DNA from: Hypoxylon rubiginosum
Lineage: Eukaryota > Ascomycota > Sordariomycetes > Xylariales > Hypoxylaceae
Direction of reading: 5' to 3'
DNA: 64,000 nt
NCBI GenBank assembly: GCA_902806565.1
Contig: CADCXA010000066.1
Span: 434,001 to 498,000, forward strand
Shown here piece by piece: positions 26,851-38,234 of the stretch (position 1 is the first letter of the stretch; every line of letters starts with the position of its first letter). The position numbers and the translations under genes are program-made. The notes beneath the pieces are model-generated. The model did no database searches and was not told the DNA's origin. It worked only from the letters and a program-made list of their open reading frames with translations.

Positions 26851-27892
26851 ATGGCTTCTACCGTTGGACCAGCCTCTGCGGAGCTTATGTAAGTCACCGG
26901 CATAATATAAATTAATCTGAATTTCTACTGATAGGTACATCTATAGCGATGCGAGTAACCTTGCGGGTTTCCTCCTCGTGAAGTGTGAGGACCAAACTTG
27001 GATGGTTTCTCCATACTTGGCCACCAGCCGCATCGAGTGGTTCCAGAAAACCTTGCCCCAAGGCCCCATGGTAAGTAACCTCGTAAATTCAGCCATAAGT
27101 GAATGATATATTAATAGGACTAGGACACTAACGCGGATGAAATCATCATCGTCGGACTCACCGCCAAGGCTGTAGACTACTCCATCATCTGGATGCAGCA
27201 GGGTTGTATGTCTAATATCCCACGAGCTCTTCTACAGTGGCAATTTTTGGCTGACAGTCTCCCTAGGCTTCGTCGGCGGTGATTTTGCTGACACGGCCCT
27301 CCAGTTCGAGGCGTACGTCCGTGTGTATAAGGCCGCTAACTTCTTCCGGTCCGTGCCCCTTTTTAACGCTGCCAAGCATGGCCTCAGCAAGGCACTGGAA
27401 GCCCTGGTCATGTATGCAGCCAGACACTATGGCCCCGGCCAGCACGACGAGGATAACCGGGCGGCCATACAGCTGATCTACGACGGCTTCTTTCGAGGCG
27501 TTAGGCTTGCCTGCGGTCTCAAACTGATCCCTGCCTTGATTCAGTTCGCGTCCTCTGTCACTTCGCATAAGTGGTTGATTTTCTCTAACAAGCACTTTCG
27601 ATCTGTGGCCAAGCAGGAAGTCCCGGACTTCTATTTCAATCTAGCACACCAATTCGCCAATCGAGCCACCCATCCGTCCTGGTCTGGGGATATCGGTGTC
27701 TTCAAGTGCAAGCACTGCTGCCATCCTCTGTTGGGGCAAGTCGATGGACCCGAATGCGGAGAAGCCAGGGCCCTTTATCTCACCGGGAAGGCCACCTTCC
27801 TGTGCCAGAAATGTTTCGTCGAACGTCCCGAAGGTCCGGGAGGAGAGATCACACGGGTCCCGATCGGCGACATGATTATGGATCACGTATGA
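26851..27892 (+). CDS. Orphan protein with BTB-like region and C-terminal CxxC pair
   Basis: I do not recognise a named family. Exons are 26851..26888, 26935..27070, 27124..27205 and 27267..27892, giving 293 residues. The third exon must use the CTAG acceptor ending at 27123: the AG six bases earlier would give an immediate stop. The middle part (DTALQFEAYVRVYKAANFF, then LSKALEALVMYAARH) resembles the helical end of fungal BTB/POZ proteins of the form found after the KILKFVY core. The C-terminal third holds CKHCC and, about 40 residues later, CQKC, likely one zinc-ribbon site. There is no signal peptide or membrane segment. The BTB link is inference from pattern and the core POZ fold is not evident in the N-terminal half. 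It is adjacent to transposon debris downstream. Confidence 0.7.
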
Positions 27893-28999
27893 GGAAAGAG
27901 TATTTGGTCAGGGTTAGGGTTCATTCCTTTGCATACGATACTGGCTAATAAGCTTCGGAGCGACTCGGACCTTTTTCCTAATTGCCATACTCACATACTT
28001 CCTACCTACCTCCTATATGTAGTTAGTTGCTTTAGGTAGTGCCTTTGATGCGATTTGATTTTCACAAAATGCTTATGAGTTTCCCTGACGTGAAAATAAG
28101 TTTATCGTAAATAACCGCTTTTATCGTAATGATTGAAATTTATGTATTAAAATGAAAATTTAATTCAAGGCGATGTTACGGAAATGATTATGTACCTAAC
28201 CTAGGTACCTACCTACATAGGTAGGTAGCCAACATATCGACAATTCTCTTAGCGAAACTAATTTTAAGCGACGAGTACACAACTACATCGAGAGCCTGAA
28301 TCTCGTCACTGGCGCCTGCAGGTAAATATAACAAGACGACTTTATGATCGTGTGCTTTCCACATCATCTCGGTATGTACGTGTGTGTTGTGGCCATCCAA
28401 AATTAGCAAGCGATAGGCATCATCTTATGGCGTGGTTGCGTATGTCGTATGCCGCCCCTTGAAATTTCCTCTAAAGGTAAAGTCCTTGTATACCTAGTAC
28501 AGGAATGCTGGACAAAGAGGCATATCAGACAAAGGAGCCTATCCAATCCCTCGCTACGTCTGTTCTGATACTCCTAGTGACCAAGGTGGCCAGTTCTGCC
28601 ATCATAGAAGCCGTGATACCTTCGGGAGAGTAAGAGCTAGGCTTGTGTAACAAGAGCCTAAGTCCTGGCACAACATAACCGCTGTGCCCAGCCTCGTGTT
28701 GACAGTCTTGCATAACCTCTTGCCATTTCCTATCCAATGGGCTCCTAACCGCTGGCTCTTCCTGCAACGTGGGCCGACCATCGTCTCTTGGTCCCAATCA
28801 CCGGGTGACAACCGAAGTGGGTTTCAAATAGTCGCAAGGTTGATTGGATTCGATTTTTAACGTGGGGAGGACCTTATACCGATCAGTCCCTCTTTATTAA
28901 ACCGAAAGTTCCCTCCCTCTATATTCAAACATCTTTGAGTAGAGAAACCTCAAAGATTATATCAATCAATCTATCGTTTAGAACTACCATATATTCATT
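27893..28999. other. AT-rich spacer with transposon debris
   Basis: About 1.1 kb. 28060-28190 is strongly AT-rich. A DDE transposase fragment (listed separately) occupies 28209-28428. The segment 28525-28811 (minus) is open in two frames but unrecognised. The right end should be the promoter of the small gene that starts at 29000. Confidence 0.6.
28209..28428 (-). pseudogene. Pogo/Fot1-type DDE transposase fragment
   Basis: The minus-strand reading frame contains LLILDGHNTHVHTEMMWKA, then VVLLYLPAGASDEIQALDVV and SSLKISFAKR. This is the second-Asp and third-acidic block of the DDE_1 superfamily endonuclease found in Fot1, pogo and Tigger elements. An in-frame stop (TAA) lies just upstream of the fragment, and no N-terminal half, DNA-binding domain or terminal inverted repeats are present. 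The flank is AT-rich. A hairpin of TACCTAC/GTAGGTA (28209-28228) overlaps the 3' end. It is a dead, truncated copy. Confidence 0.85.
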
Positions 29000-29487
29000 A
29001 TGGCACCTTTAGAAGTGCAATTTAACCCTCCGACGGTTAAGCCAGGAGAACAACAAGGGATCATCGTGGCTTGTACGAAAGCTCGAGATACTTACCAAGT
29101 CCTCAAAACCTCAACTCAGGCTACCGTTTACAGGCATGTCTAGTTTTATTTACCTTTCATTGTTAAATTCCGGTTTATCCTTACTTTTCCTTGAATCTAT
29201 ATTCCGTTTACAAGATATAATATCGTCTAATACCTTTTTGTTTGAACTTCAGTGCTCGAGGAAAGTGGTGGCACGCAACTGACAACGACCCAAAAGAGCA
29301 TGTCACGGTTCGATATAACCGGAGACCAGGCGGAAATCGGGTCCATATCTATCGCGATGATAGTGGCAACATGACTCCTCACAAGCCTAATATGAGGCCT
29401 AAAGGCGCCCCTAAAACGACTGAGGGAGACAGCGGGGCTTATGACTCTGTTTCAGAGCTTTCTGGGGAGGAATTTGATAAGGCTTAA
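29000..29487 (+). CDS. Small orphan protein with GC-AG intron
   Basis: I do not recognise a named family. Exons are 29000..29133 and 29253..29487, giving 122 residues. The intron starts with GCATGT after AG and ends in TTCAG. This GC-AG junction keeps the frame, and no GT donor in the correct phase exists nearby. The protein opens MAPLEVQFNPPTVKPG, has ACTKARDTYQVLK and, across the intron, ATVYSARGKWWHATDND and EHVTVRYNRRPGG. It lacks a signal peptide and membrane segment. The tail is polar and probably disordered. Its order of beta-strand-like segments suggests a small all-beta fold. It stands between transposon debris and a P450 on the other strand. Confidence 0.6.
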
Positions 29488-29744
29488 GGAAAAGTTTGAA
29501 GAACGAATTAACGTGCGCTATGATGGCCTAAATAGAGGCGGATCGGAAAGAAGGGATGAGCTAGTTTCTAACGGACCTAGTTAGAGTCGACGATAGTCGT
29601 CACGTTGCGAAGCTCCCTTGCTCGTACCAACTTACATTTATCATAATTACTATTCGAGCCATATGAACCTCTATTAATAGACGTCCAAAAACATGAATGT
29701 AACTTGTCATGAAGCAAATGTATACATCCACCATCGTCCGAACA

Positions 29745-31546
29745 TCAACTATCCTTTGCCCACTTGACATAGCAAGGATATCCATCTACAGGATGCGCGC
29801 CTCCTGAATCAGTCTGATAGGCCCTGTCTCCATGTAACGTCTTGAGTGGCTCCCCAAACACAGCCCTCTTCCACCTCCCCCAAGTACCCAATTGACTCTC
29901 CCTTTTGGCATCGAAGTCGTCGTAGGCATCCCTGATCTCGAGGTCTCTGCAGGTCAGAATAACAGCGATCCTCAGCTCGTTGTAAACCAACGTCTGCCCG
30001 ATGCAGTTTCTCGGACCTTGCTCAAAGGGCCGGTACGATGCTGGATCGGGATGCAGTTCGTGCTCGGGCCCGACAAGAAAGCGCTCGGGGAGGAAGTCAT
30101 GGGCTCGGGGCCACACCCGCGGATTCAGATGCAACGCTTGGTGCAACACATTTGCGGCGGTGTAGTCCATGGGTTGCTCGTTCCCCTGGAGATCGGTAAC
30201 AGTTACACCTGGGAGCCCACCGCGCATGGTACCTGCCGGCGCATAGAGACGCAATGTCTCTTTAATAAACGCTAGCGTTAACTTGCAGCTGTTCAACAGA
30301 CTCGGGGTGTCTTTGAGGAGCCCGGTGGCATTGGCCGGATCACGCCCGAAGACCTCGTCATGTTCTTCTCTTAGTTTTTTGAGCCAGTCGGGATGCTTGG
30401 CAAGCATGTGATAGATGTAAACCAATATTGAAGCAGTCGTGTCTGTCCCCGCAAAGAGAAAAAGTCGGATCTGCGAGGCGGCAAACTTTGCAAATCTCTC
30501 GTCGAGCACATTTTCCCCTTCATCCAAGTATGCTTCAAGGGCAAGAGTGACAACGGATTTAATAGCTTTTGGTTTGCCATTGGAGATGGTTGAGCTCCTC
30601 GATGCTCGGATCTCTAGGAGTCGCTTCTCTAGCTCTTTCCGAATATAAGTGTCTATCACATACCCATTGTACTTCTGAACAAAGGGCCGGAGGGGGTGCA
30701 GCAGTATGCGAGGATCCCAAAAAGAATGCCAGCTCAGTATACGACCTAGTGCGGTCGGAAGGATATGAGGTGCTCGTTGGTAGTTCGAGGAGTCGTCCCT
30801 TGATTTATGAGTAAATAATCTTGATATGTATCGGGGACACTCACAAAGTAACTTTAAGGATGACCTCCATGGTGAGCTTCGTCGTGAACTCGTCAAGTGA
30901 GAACATCCCCTTGCCGATACTCTCAATTAATTTCTCGCGAAACACAAGCACCGAGTCGACAATATGAGGAACGTTATTAAGCATAGCCCCAGTGCTGAAA
31001 CCAGGATTGAAGAGTGATCTCCAGTACTTCCATTCATCGCCGTTCATAGAGATAAGGCTAGGGCCACCGGTTACGGGATTCATCGATTTGGCACCCGTGA
31101 TAGTTTTTGGAAGGTTGTACTTGTTACATATTTTGTCGATAGCCCCAGGGCCAAACACGGTGAAGAGCGCAGGGTAGACTGGCCAGAAATCTACAAGAAA
31201 AAGCTCCGTGTCGGCGTACTCTTGGGAGAGATCACGCATAGCAAAGGCCACGGCTGCATCAGGGGGGATTCCATCCACGTATTTTTGCAGCACAAGCAGG
31301 TGGCCTGTTATCCAACTCCATTCCTTCGGCATAGGCTAAGATTTATGTTGGCACAGAGGTATTAAGGATTATAATTCGAGATATAAAGTGACGAAGAGGG
31401 AGAGGAAAAAAGGGGGGGAAACTTACCACGCCTCGCTTGCGAAGCTCATTGATCTTGCGACGATGCGTATAGACAGTACGCACGAGATAGCCGAGAGAGG
31501 TGCATAGCAGGACGCCCGCGGTAAACAAGATGGTGAGCAGTGCCAT
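29745..31546 (-). CDS. Cytochrome P450 monooxygenase, CYP59-like
   Basis: This is a membrane-anchored haem-thiolate monooxygenase of 554 residues, oxidising an unknown, probably secondary-metabolite or lipophilic substrate with electrons from the ER reductase. Exons are 31427..31546, 30845..31335 and 29745..30798. The N-terminus is a single hydrophobic anchor (MALLTILFTAGVLLCTSLGY) followed by basic residues and a proline hinge (RGVPMPKEW). The oxygen-binding I-helix is AGTDTT (320-325), the K-helix ExxR is Glu384-Arg387, and the haem loop FEQGPRNCIG has the ligand Cys469. The sequence around and after the haem loop (RNCIGQ, then TCRDLEIRDAY) resembles CYP59-type proteins such as sterigmatocystin StcS, but substrate cannot be inferred. 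I chose the ATG at 31546; a TTG six bases earlier is not a likely start. A TATA-like run lies about 160 nt upstream. Confidence 0.92.
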
Positions 31547-32244
31547 GCTCAAAAACGACTGATAAGAGGTTCGAAATAGGGCAATTTTTGAAAGGATCAG
31601 CTCTCACAAAGAGGGAGATGAGGAAGAGGGAATAGTCAAAGAGAGATAAAAGTGAGGGAGGTTGGGGCAAAGACGGAAGGGAAAGACTTGAAGATAACAG
31701 GTTACATATGTATATATATTAAACGCATGGTTCCGTAGGGCAAACGGGATGCGGGAACAGATATGCAAGGGGTTCAACCAACACAACTTGCTGCTTAAAC
31801 AAAGACCAACATAAAAATCTACCTATAAATAGGGGGTGATGATGGGTGATTAATAATAGGTACGTAACCAAGAAAATATTTCTTTCCTTGACTCAATTTC
31901 TACTCATTATAACATCATTCTACTGATGAGTTCTATCAATCTGTCGATGCGGCTCTTCCAAAATCACCTATGTAACTTGTACAATACACCAAGGTGTAAG
32001 TCTATTGCTGACTACCCACATGTAGGCAAGGGAGAAGTCACGTGGGACAGCTTATTCTATGAGTCCGATATGGCCTGTATGGCATAAGAGATGCTATTTT
32101 TAGATCTTAAAATTTTTAGTTTTAAAACCAACGACGTAAATAACCCGAACCTGTTTATGCTGCCCCGGGCCACAACCGCCAATTCTCGCTTAACACCTCC
32201 AAGCTATTGAAATCATATAGAACATTTTCCAAGTCCCTCGCCCC
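31547..32244. other. Intergenic, promoter of the P450
   Basis: About 700 nt, AT-rich, with TATATATAT near 31710. The right end is the 3' flank of the next minus-strand gene. No gene seen. Confidence 0.65.
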
Positions 32245-33459
32245 CTAACTCCAGTTCGTCACCTTTGTAAACTCGAGGTTGGGAAGGGCCTCGCGTTTAG
32301 CGTTTCCGAGAGCCTTGATCGTGTTGGTTTCGTCGTCGAAGCAAGCGCCGGTCTCGACGTCCTCGCAGAGGGGGTACAGGGTCTTGGTCTCCATGTGGCA
32401 GAACTGGCGGTCCGTGAAAGAAACGAAGCTGGGGCCGGCCGAGGTCTTGGCCTCGCACAGCTCCTTGGCGCTGTGGTCGTCGGATCTGCTCTTGACCAGG
32501 GATCTCGCGTGCTTCGACGTCGTGCGCCTCGCCTTGGCCTCGTTGGCCTTCTGCCGTTGCACCATGGCGTCGGCCGGCGTCGTGGCGTAGCCCACGGACG
32601 GGTCCCGGCTGAAGAGGTTGCGCTTGCGCGTCCAGAAGTTGACGCCGCTCGGGTTCTTTTCCGTGTGGAACTGTAGGACGGCGTTGTTATTGCAGAAGCT
32701 ACGCAGGACACTTGGTTAGTTAACCCGAGATGGAAGATAGAGGAAGGGGACGCGCACTATTCCACATTGGTGCCATTGGGAACGCCTTCGGATCCGTCAA
32801 ACTCGGGCCAGTGAAGAGAGATACCGGTCGTTGGCTGATCGCCGTCTGCGTCAATCCAGGCGCACTCTGTCTTGAAGCTGCTCCCGTCCTTAGGTTGGAC
32901 GTAGATGTCGGACCAATACCTGCGTTGTTGGAGAAGCGTGTTAATGATTATCTGACTTGGTTGTGGACGGAGGAAAGAGAAACCCCCGAAGAAAGGTAAT
33001 GACTTACCAACTTCCCCCACGGCCCTCGTACTTATCTGAACAGGTTTTGGCCCAACCCCCGAGCGTAGTAGCGTACTTTGAAGTGTCGCCGGGGAAATTC
33101 ACCGTAGCATAAGCGATACACATAGCATCGTTGTTGGCGGTGAAGAGGGTATATGTAGGTTGAACCTCGACTTTTTCTATCGCTGATTTACAGACAACTG
33201 ATCCATCTTCGCATTTATTTTTGTCGTTCGTTTGGATCTTGATGAAGTCGGCATTGTCCTCCCAGATGCGAATGTCGGGGAGGTTGCCTCCGGCGTTCGA
33301 GAGAGAGCCGCCATTGGGGTTATCAGGATCCTTGGCACCGTCGGAGCCGATGTAAAAGTTGAATGCTACCTTAGGGCCGTCGGACTTGTCGAATTGGGTA
33401 CTGGCGAAGCTGAGGACAGCGAGACCAGTCCTGATTACCCCGAGTGCTGCGACAGCCAT
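32245..33459 (-). CDS. Cys-containing orphan protein, possibly secreted
   Basis: I do not recognise a named family. Exons are 33008..33459, 32758..32919 and 32245..32698, giving 355 residues. The second intron has a weak donor (GTGCGC) but keeps the frame from GTNVEY into FCNNNAV. The N-terminus (MAVAALGVIRTGLAVLSFAS) is a modest hydrophobic stretch that could be a signal peptide. The central part contains SFKTECAWIDADGDQPTTG and HWPEFDG, and the C-terminal part has several Cys (ELCEAK, QFCHME, LYPLCEDVETGACFDD). The even spread of Cys and the aromatic-rich central part suggest an ordered extracellular domain, but the Arg/Lys-rich stretch KARRTTSKHARSLVKSR breaks the pattern and may be a processed linker. 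Function unknown. Confidence 0.7.
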
Positions 33460-34876
33460 GATTATAAGATAAGGAAGATGAAAAGGTGACGGTGTCTGAT
33501 GATTTCAGCGAAATATGAAAGGCCGAATATGTTTCCTGAGGTTTGGTTAAACTGGCGAGGGTGCTGATCTGCTGTGGATTCATACTTGGACAACTTGGTC
33601 TCCTTATATGCTATTGATTCTCACTGCTGCTCAGCAATGATCTCGCCATGCTTACTCTTCTCTTCATTCTACTTCGGCCACTCAAAGTCCGCATCATTGT
33701 TGCGGCGCAGAACCTATGACGATGGAGGCTGCTGAGTATTATCTCGATCTTTTCCATTAGAGGATCTTCCAATAGTCAATCTTGGAAGCCTTCATCATTA
33801 ATTTGAAATGGGAATTCAGTGAGTTACCGTCATAGGACGTGGCATAATACAAGATGCCTCAAGAAGCATGCATGTATTTTTAGATCACGTCGCCTCGTGT
33901 GCTTCGAAATACCGATGATCTTCTTCGCCTTACCTTTCAGATCTATGCCAAATGGGGTCTCATCAAGACTTATAATGATGTGCGAAGAGCTGCGAGTCTG
34001 TGGGAATGTAGTATGGCTTTGTGGTACCATTCAAAAAATTGATTAATTATGCCTTAGATAAAACAAGAAGGTGAAGACTATAGGAAGCCCCGAATCTGCG
34101 CTTTTAGTTACCAGATCTAAAGGATTGTCGCCTTCAGTTACAATGCCAAGACGCGCTCACATATGCACATTATATAAGTCCGGCTACGAAGGATCGTTTG
34201 GAGGCTGACTTGTGACTTGTGAAACCGTCAGCCGCCGTCGATCAACGCCAGGGGTAAATGTCAGGGGTAAATGGAAGATTTCTGTCAGCTCTCAGAAACG
34301 CCACAAATTTCTGTGTTACCATTGATGTCATTCCTAAGGCAATGTTGGTTCAAACAAAGCCATAGCCGCTTTCTAGAGATTTCTCGACCCCAATACCACG
34401 CGATGAATGACTTTGGGACACCTGATCATACTCAAAGGTCGAGCTGCGTAGGAAGCGCCAAGAAACGCCCTCGATGATCGATTAGCACTTTTGAAAGGCG
34501 CAAACTTACCTGCCTTAATAGGTAGACAACACACTGCCTATCATTAGTACCTCCAGCATACATCGTGACTTGACATACGTCACTCTAGGTAAATACGATG
34601 TCCGTTGGTGGCAATCCACATAGCCTTGTCTAGCAAGCTGCAATGGCTCTTACACGTTGTATCGTAGCCGAAAGCCTGCTATGAGTAGTGATTTTACGAT
34701 ATGACATATTTCACATCGTATTTGGAAGTTTTGGTCCATCATCTAAGCCGGCAAACAGACGAACGACTATATCCGCGCTTGTAAGCCCCCTGGGGATTCA
34801 ATTTAGGCATTCAAACTTCTTCATCTCATTCAAAGTCAAAAAAAAAATATCTACGAAAGTATTATTACCAGCAATT
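33460..34876. other. Intergenic, divergent promoter region
   Basis: About 1.4 kb between divergent genes. A 66-codon minus ORF at 33830-34030 contains ISLDETPFGIDL, faintly like a transposase fragment, but I could not support it. Otherwise nothing seen. Confidence 0.55.
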
Positions 34877-35893
34877 ATGTATGTGCGACATCTCGCCGCC
34901 CCAGCTCTCCTGCTATCTGGGCCCCAATGGCTCGTGGAAGGTCAGGAACCTCAGCAAGCGCAAGTGCCCCTCGAGGGTTGCGACGCCCTCGCGTGTTCCT
35001 CTACGACATCCAACTCGGTCTGCTCGACGAGCAACCAGTCGGATGACGTGACGCAGACTACCCTCGTTGGTATCGCGTCTAATGCCGTCAACCTGACTTC
35101 GGACGCGCAGCTCTCGCTGGCGCTGGTCGAGGCGGGGCGCACACAGTTCGGCAACGCGCCTGGGCTCGAGGCATACGAGCGAACGCTATATGCAGGTCTT
35201 CCGTCTTCTTTGCTTCAGAATGAAGGAACAGAGAGCAACAGGCTACCCGCCGCCTGCGCTCTGATGCTGCAGTACCAATCGCAGACGTTTCCCATACCAG
35301 ACGAATCGACCCGGGACGGGAGTATGAACGGAACGACGAGTTGCGCGGGCATCCTTGACCAAGACTGCCTTGATAGGTTCACGTCATTCGTCACGTCCTT
35401 CGACTCTTCCTCGAGCAACGATAGCGCGACGAATTGTGTTGACTTGGCCAGTCACGTCAATACCCAGATACACACCGGGGACGTCCACTTGTGCAACTTC
35501 TACGCCAATCCCATAACTGTAACCGGCGCGCCTCTGCTTAACACTAGCACAGGTAGCAACAATGATGAAGTCTTGACCCAGGACGAATGCCGCCCGACGT
35601 CACCGCAGTCCAACAGCCTGTATCGCGTGGGCAGCGTCCAGACCATCGTCGAGGACTCGGACGAGCGCTTCGGCGGCGATATCTTTGGCGGCCGCCAGGG
35701 ATACACGCCCATAATCACGGCAGTATATGATGGACAGGGCGGGAATGTAAGCTCAGTGCAATTTGCCTGCATGCAAGCCCTGCGCAAATCAGGCGAGGTC
35801 TTGGAGGACACTAGTGCGGCTTATTCCCGAGGACGTGCAAGGCTCGTCATGTCGATCCTCGTTGCGATGGCCACGGCTTATGCTCTGCTGTAA
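34877..35893 (+). CDS. Secreted Cys-rich orphan, possibly GPI-anchored
   Basis: I do not recognise a named family. It is one uninterrupted ORF of 338 residues from the ATG at 34877; the in-frame sequence upstream looks like leader. The N-terminus (MYVRHLAAPALLLSGPQWLVEG) is a likely signal peptide. The mature part has regularly spaced Cys (EGCDALAC, NSVCSTS, PAACALM, TSCAGILDQDCLDRF, TNCVDL, VHLCNFYA) and many Asn-X-Ser/Thr sites. The C-terminus is hydrophobic (VMSILVAMATAYALL) after a basic spacer, consistent with a GPI signal or a single membrane anchor. A cell-wall or surface protein is the natural reading. The GPI call is inference. Confidence 0.75.
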   Translation: MYVRHLAAPALLLSGPQWLVEGQEPQQAQVPLEGCDALACSSTTSNSVCSTSNQSDDVTQTTLVGIASNAVNLTSDAQLSLALVEAGRTQFGNAPGLEAYERTLYAGLPSSLLQNEGTESNRLPAACALMLQYQSQTFPIPDESTRDGSMNGTTSCAGILDQDCLDRFTSFVTSFDSSSSNDSATNCVDLASHVNTQIHTGDVHLCNFYANPITVTGAPLLNTSTGSNNDEVLTQDECRPTSPQSNSLYRVGSVQTIVEDSDERFGGDIFGGRQGYTPIITAVYDGQGGNVSSVQFACMQALRKSGEVLEDTSAAYSRGRARLVMSILVAMATAYALL

Positions 35894-37269
35894 TGTATCG
35901 GGCTTCTCGATGATTCTCTTTTTCTTTTTAGAGGATCGCTCGGCATTAGGACTTAGGTTTCAGGTTCTAGCCTACAGAAGCTTCCTGGATTTTATGATGA
36001 TTATGAATAGAACGATGTATTTCAATATGCCTACCCCCTTACGCATAACCCCCTAGACTCGGTGACAATACGTTCTGAACCGGCTGTAGATGTTCGTGTC
36101 TCTGTCGTGCAGCTCGTATACCCCTGGGTAGCGTTAACAACCCATCTATGGGATGTCTTAGAGGGCACGGGCATATGCGAAGTAGTAAAAGGGGTGTCAT
36201 CCCCGCATAACTAGCGAGGCGTCCTAGAAGGGCACTTTTCATCACCATCACCTTCCTCTTTGGGCCCTGACTTGCATAGAATCATTGACCACTCATACGG
36301 CTTTCGACGTCAGATCTCCGTAGCAGGCATAAGATTAACCTCAACAGGCCCCACGTGCCGGTCCCGCTGCAGGATCCGGGGTTACACGAACCTGAAGATC
36401 TCACGGGTCTGCATTGCATATCTCCAAAAAGTGCATGTATGGTAAAAATAAAAGCTTGGCAAGAATCCCAAATAGACGTTTGACAACAACTGTCCGCCGT
36501 TTGGATGCATGGATGTTGGGAATGTTGGTGTGTTGCATTTGCAGCCGCAGCTCTCCTACAGGCCGGCAGAGCCGCGAGACTGCAGGTGCCAGGATATCTC
36601 AAACAGCCCCGTGGTGGCGAAGGAGTGCATAATATCACTCAGCTGATGTCAATGCCGAAATAAAAGAGGTAGCCTCGCAGTTGATCGTAATTGTGGCATC
36701 TAGTAGACAGATTAGATTTAGATTAGATTTCCGATGGTCGATCTACATACCTGCTTTACCGATGGCACAGAGCCTCGTCCGTACAGCCGCCCCCCTATTA
36801 TACACTTCTCGGTGATCTGCCTCTTGGCAAGTTGCACAGAAGGCAAGATAGTATCCTTAAGGATTTGAGGCGTTGGCTATTTCTTGTAAATTTTTAAAGC
36901 TACTACACTCAGCTCGTTGACGATCCGAGGCTGCATGACTTCATCGTCGGTGAAAATCGATATCATGACATTCTTCGGGGAGTATGGACGCCCAGGACTC
37001 CTCGTAAGGGGCCATATCGACACCTTCAGTAGAAGACACTGAATGAGCAGTGTTGCTAAAATAGAAAAATAAGATATTTGTACTCATGACGTCGAAGTTT
37101 AAAGATTATTTAGCTGTTATCGTGTATATATACCAAGTAGCAGTCTCTCCATGATTGCTCTCATCATTATCAGTTCCACCATTATAACAGCAGAAACAAA
37201 ACCACTCACACGGCAGTGAAAGAAATTAATTACCCAATATCAACATCATACATTTATATTCTTCCCAAA
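35894..37269. other. Intergenic, promoter of the secreted NTase-fold gene
   Basis: About 1.4 kb. The right end has a TATATATA box near 37124-37131, about 140 nt before the next start codon. ORFs in between are short and Cys-rich by chance. A run of repeated GATTTAGATTAG lies near 36712. No gene seen. Confidence 0.6.
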
Positions 37270-38234
37270 ATGCGTTTTGCTCCCGTTCTTCTCGGCGTAA
37301 GCTTCGTTCAATCGGCGCTCGGTGCAGCCCTCGCCATCCCGAATGGAAAGCGAGCTGTGTCTTTTGGGGACCCCGATATATCTCTAAAATATGTCAGTAT
37401 ACCCGTCCCTGCTAGTTCTTCAAAGATACCTACTCATAGGACAATTTGACTAGGCCCGAAGCGTTATCGTCTCACGCGGAGAAGAATACAATATAAACCA
37501 GCTCGACGACCTAGAAGAGGAAGCCGAAGAAGCTTCGAAGGACCAGGTGTACAAGGGCATCGACTATCTGGTCAAGATCTATAAAGATCAAGGCATCGAT
37601 TATGGTCTCATGGGCGGCGTCGCAATGCAGCTATACGGATATGAGGACCGCGAGACTAAGGACTCCGACATGGTCGTCAGCGTGAACTCAAGAGACCTAC
37701 TGGACAAGGTCAAGAACGATGCTAAGTATGCATAAATTGGTCTTTATTCCTACTTGAATAATGCAAGCTAACGTTCTCTCTTCTAGCATTGCCCGCCCTC
37801 CTGCGTTGATGGCCGCTTCCGGTACTGCCCGATTATTTATAAATATCGATGGTCACCAGGTAGCTAGTGACATTTTCGTGAAAGGTAAGTCAAGTTAGCA
37901 CATATCAGGGTGCAACATAGCGAGCCATTGTTATCTCTCTAACCATTATCGCATCACAGGCGCCGACCAATCCCCGCCTCTCCAGACTCGACAATTGGGT
38001 GGCTATAAGGTCCTCAACATAGGTCCACTCATTAGCTCTAAGCTCCGGAGGGCGGAGGACAAGGACAATGATGATGTCCTATGGCTGATCCAAAACAAGG
38101 GTGATGATGTCAAAGGCGCTGCCGACAGCATCGACAAGAAAAAGAGGATCGATTTTGCCAGGGAATACGACGACGATGAGCAAGAGGACATTCTCAAGGC
38201 TTTCAAGCTCTCCAAAGACGACATCGATGACTAA
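37270..38234 (+). CDS. Secreted nucleotidyltransferase-fold protein
   Basis: I propose a nucleotidyltransferase (Pol-beta-like) fold of 255 residues. Exons are 37270..37392, 37454..37725, 37787..37884 and 37960..38234. The N-terminus is a clear signal peptide (MRFAPVLLGVSFVQSALGAA), followed by a Lys27-Arg28 Kex2-like site. The core reads DYGLMGGVAMQLYGYEDR (GG at 95-96), then TKDSDMVV with Asp111 and Asp113, and later VASDIFVKG with Asp160. This GG...DxD...D layout is the catalytic pattern of NTases such as MNT and AbiEii-like enzymes. The C-terminal third is rich in Lys and Asp and probably helical. An NTase with a secretion signal is unusual, since nucleotide donors are scarce outside the cell. 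It is followed in the same direction by a second NTase-like gene. The fold call is inference from motif, not alignment. Confidence 0.7.

Noticed and set aside
33830..34030. Possible transposase remnant (ISLDETPFGIDL)
   Set aside because: A single short, weak resemblance without a second catalytic block; not enough to call an element.
36282..36638. 118-codon minus-strand Cys-rich ORF
   Set aside because: No signal peptide or repeated motif; composition fits chance reading of a spacer.
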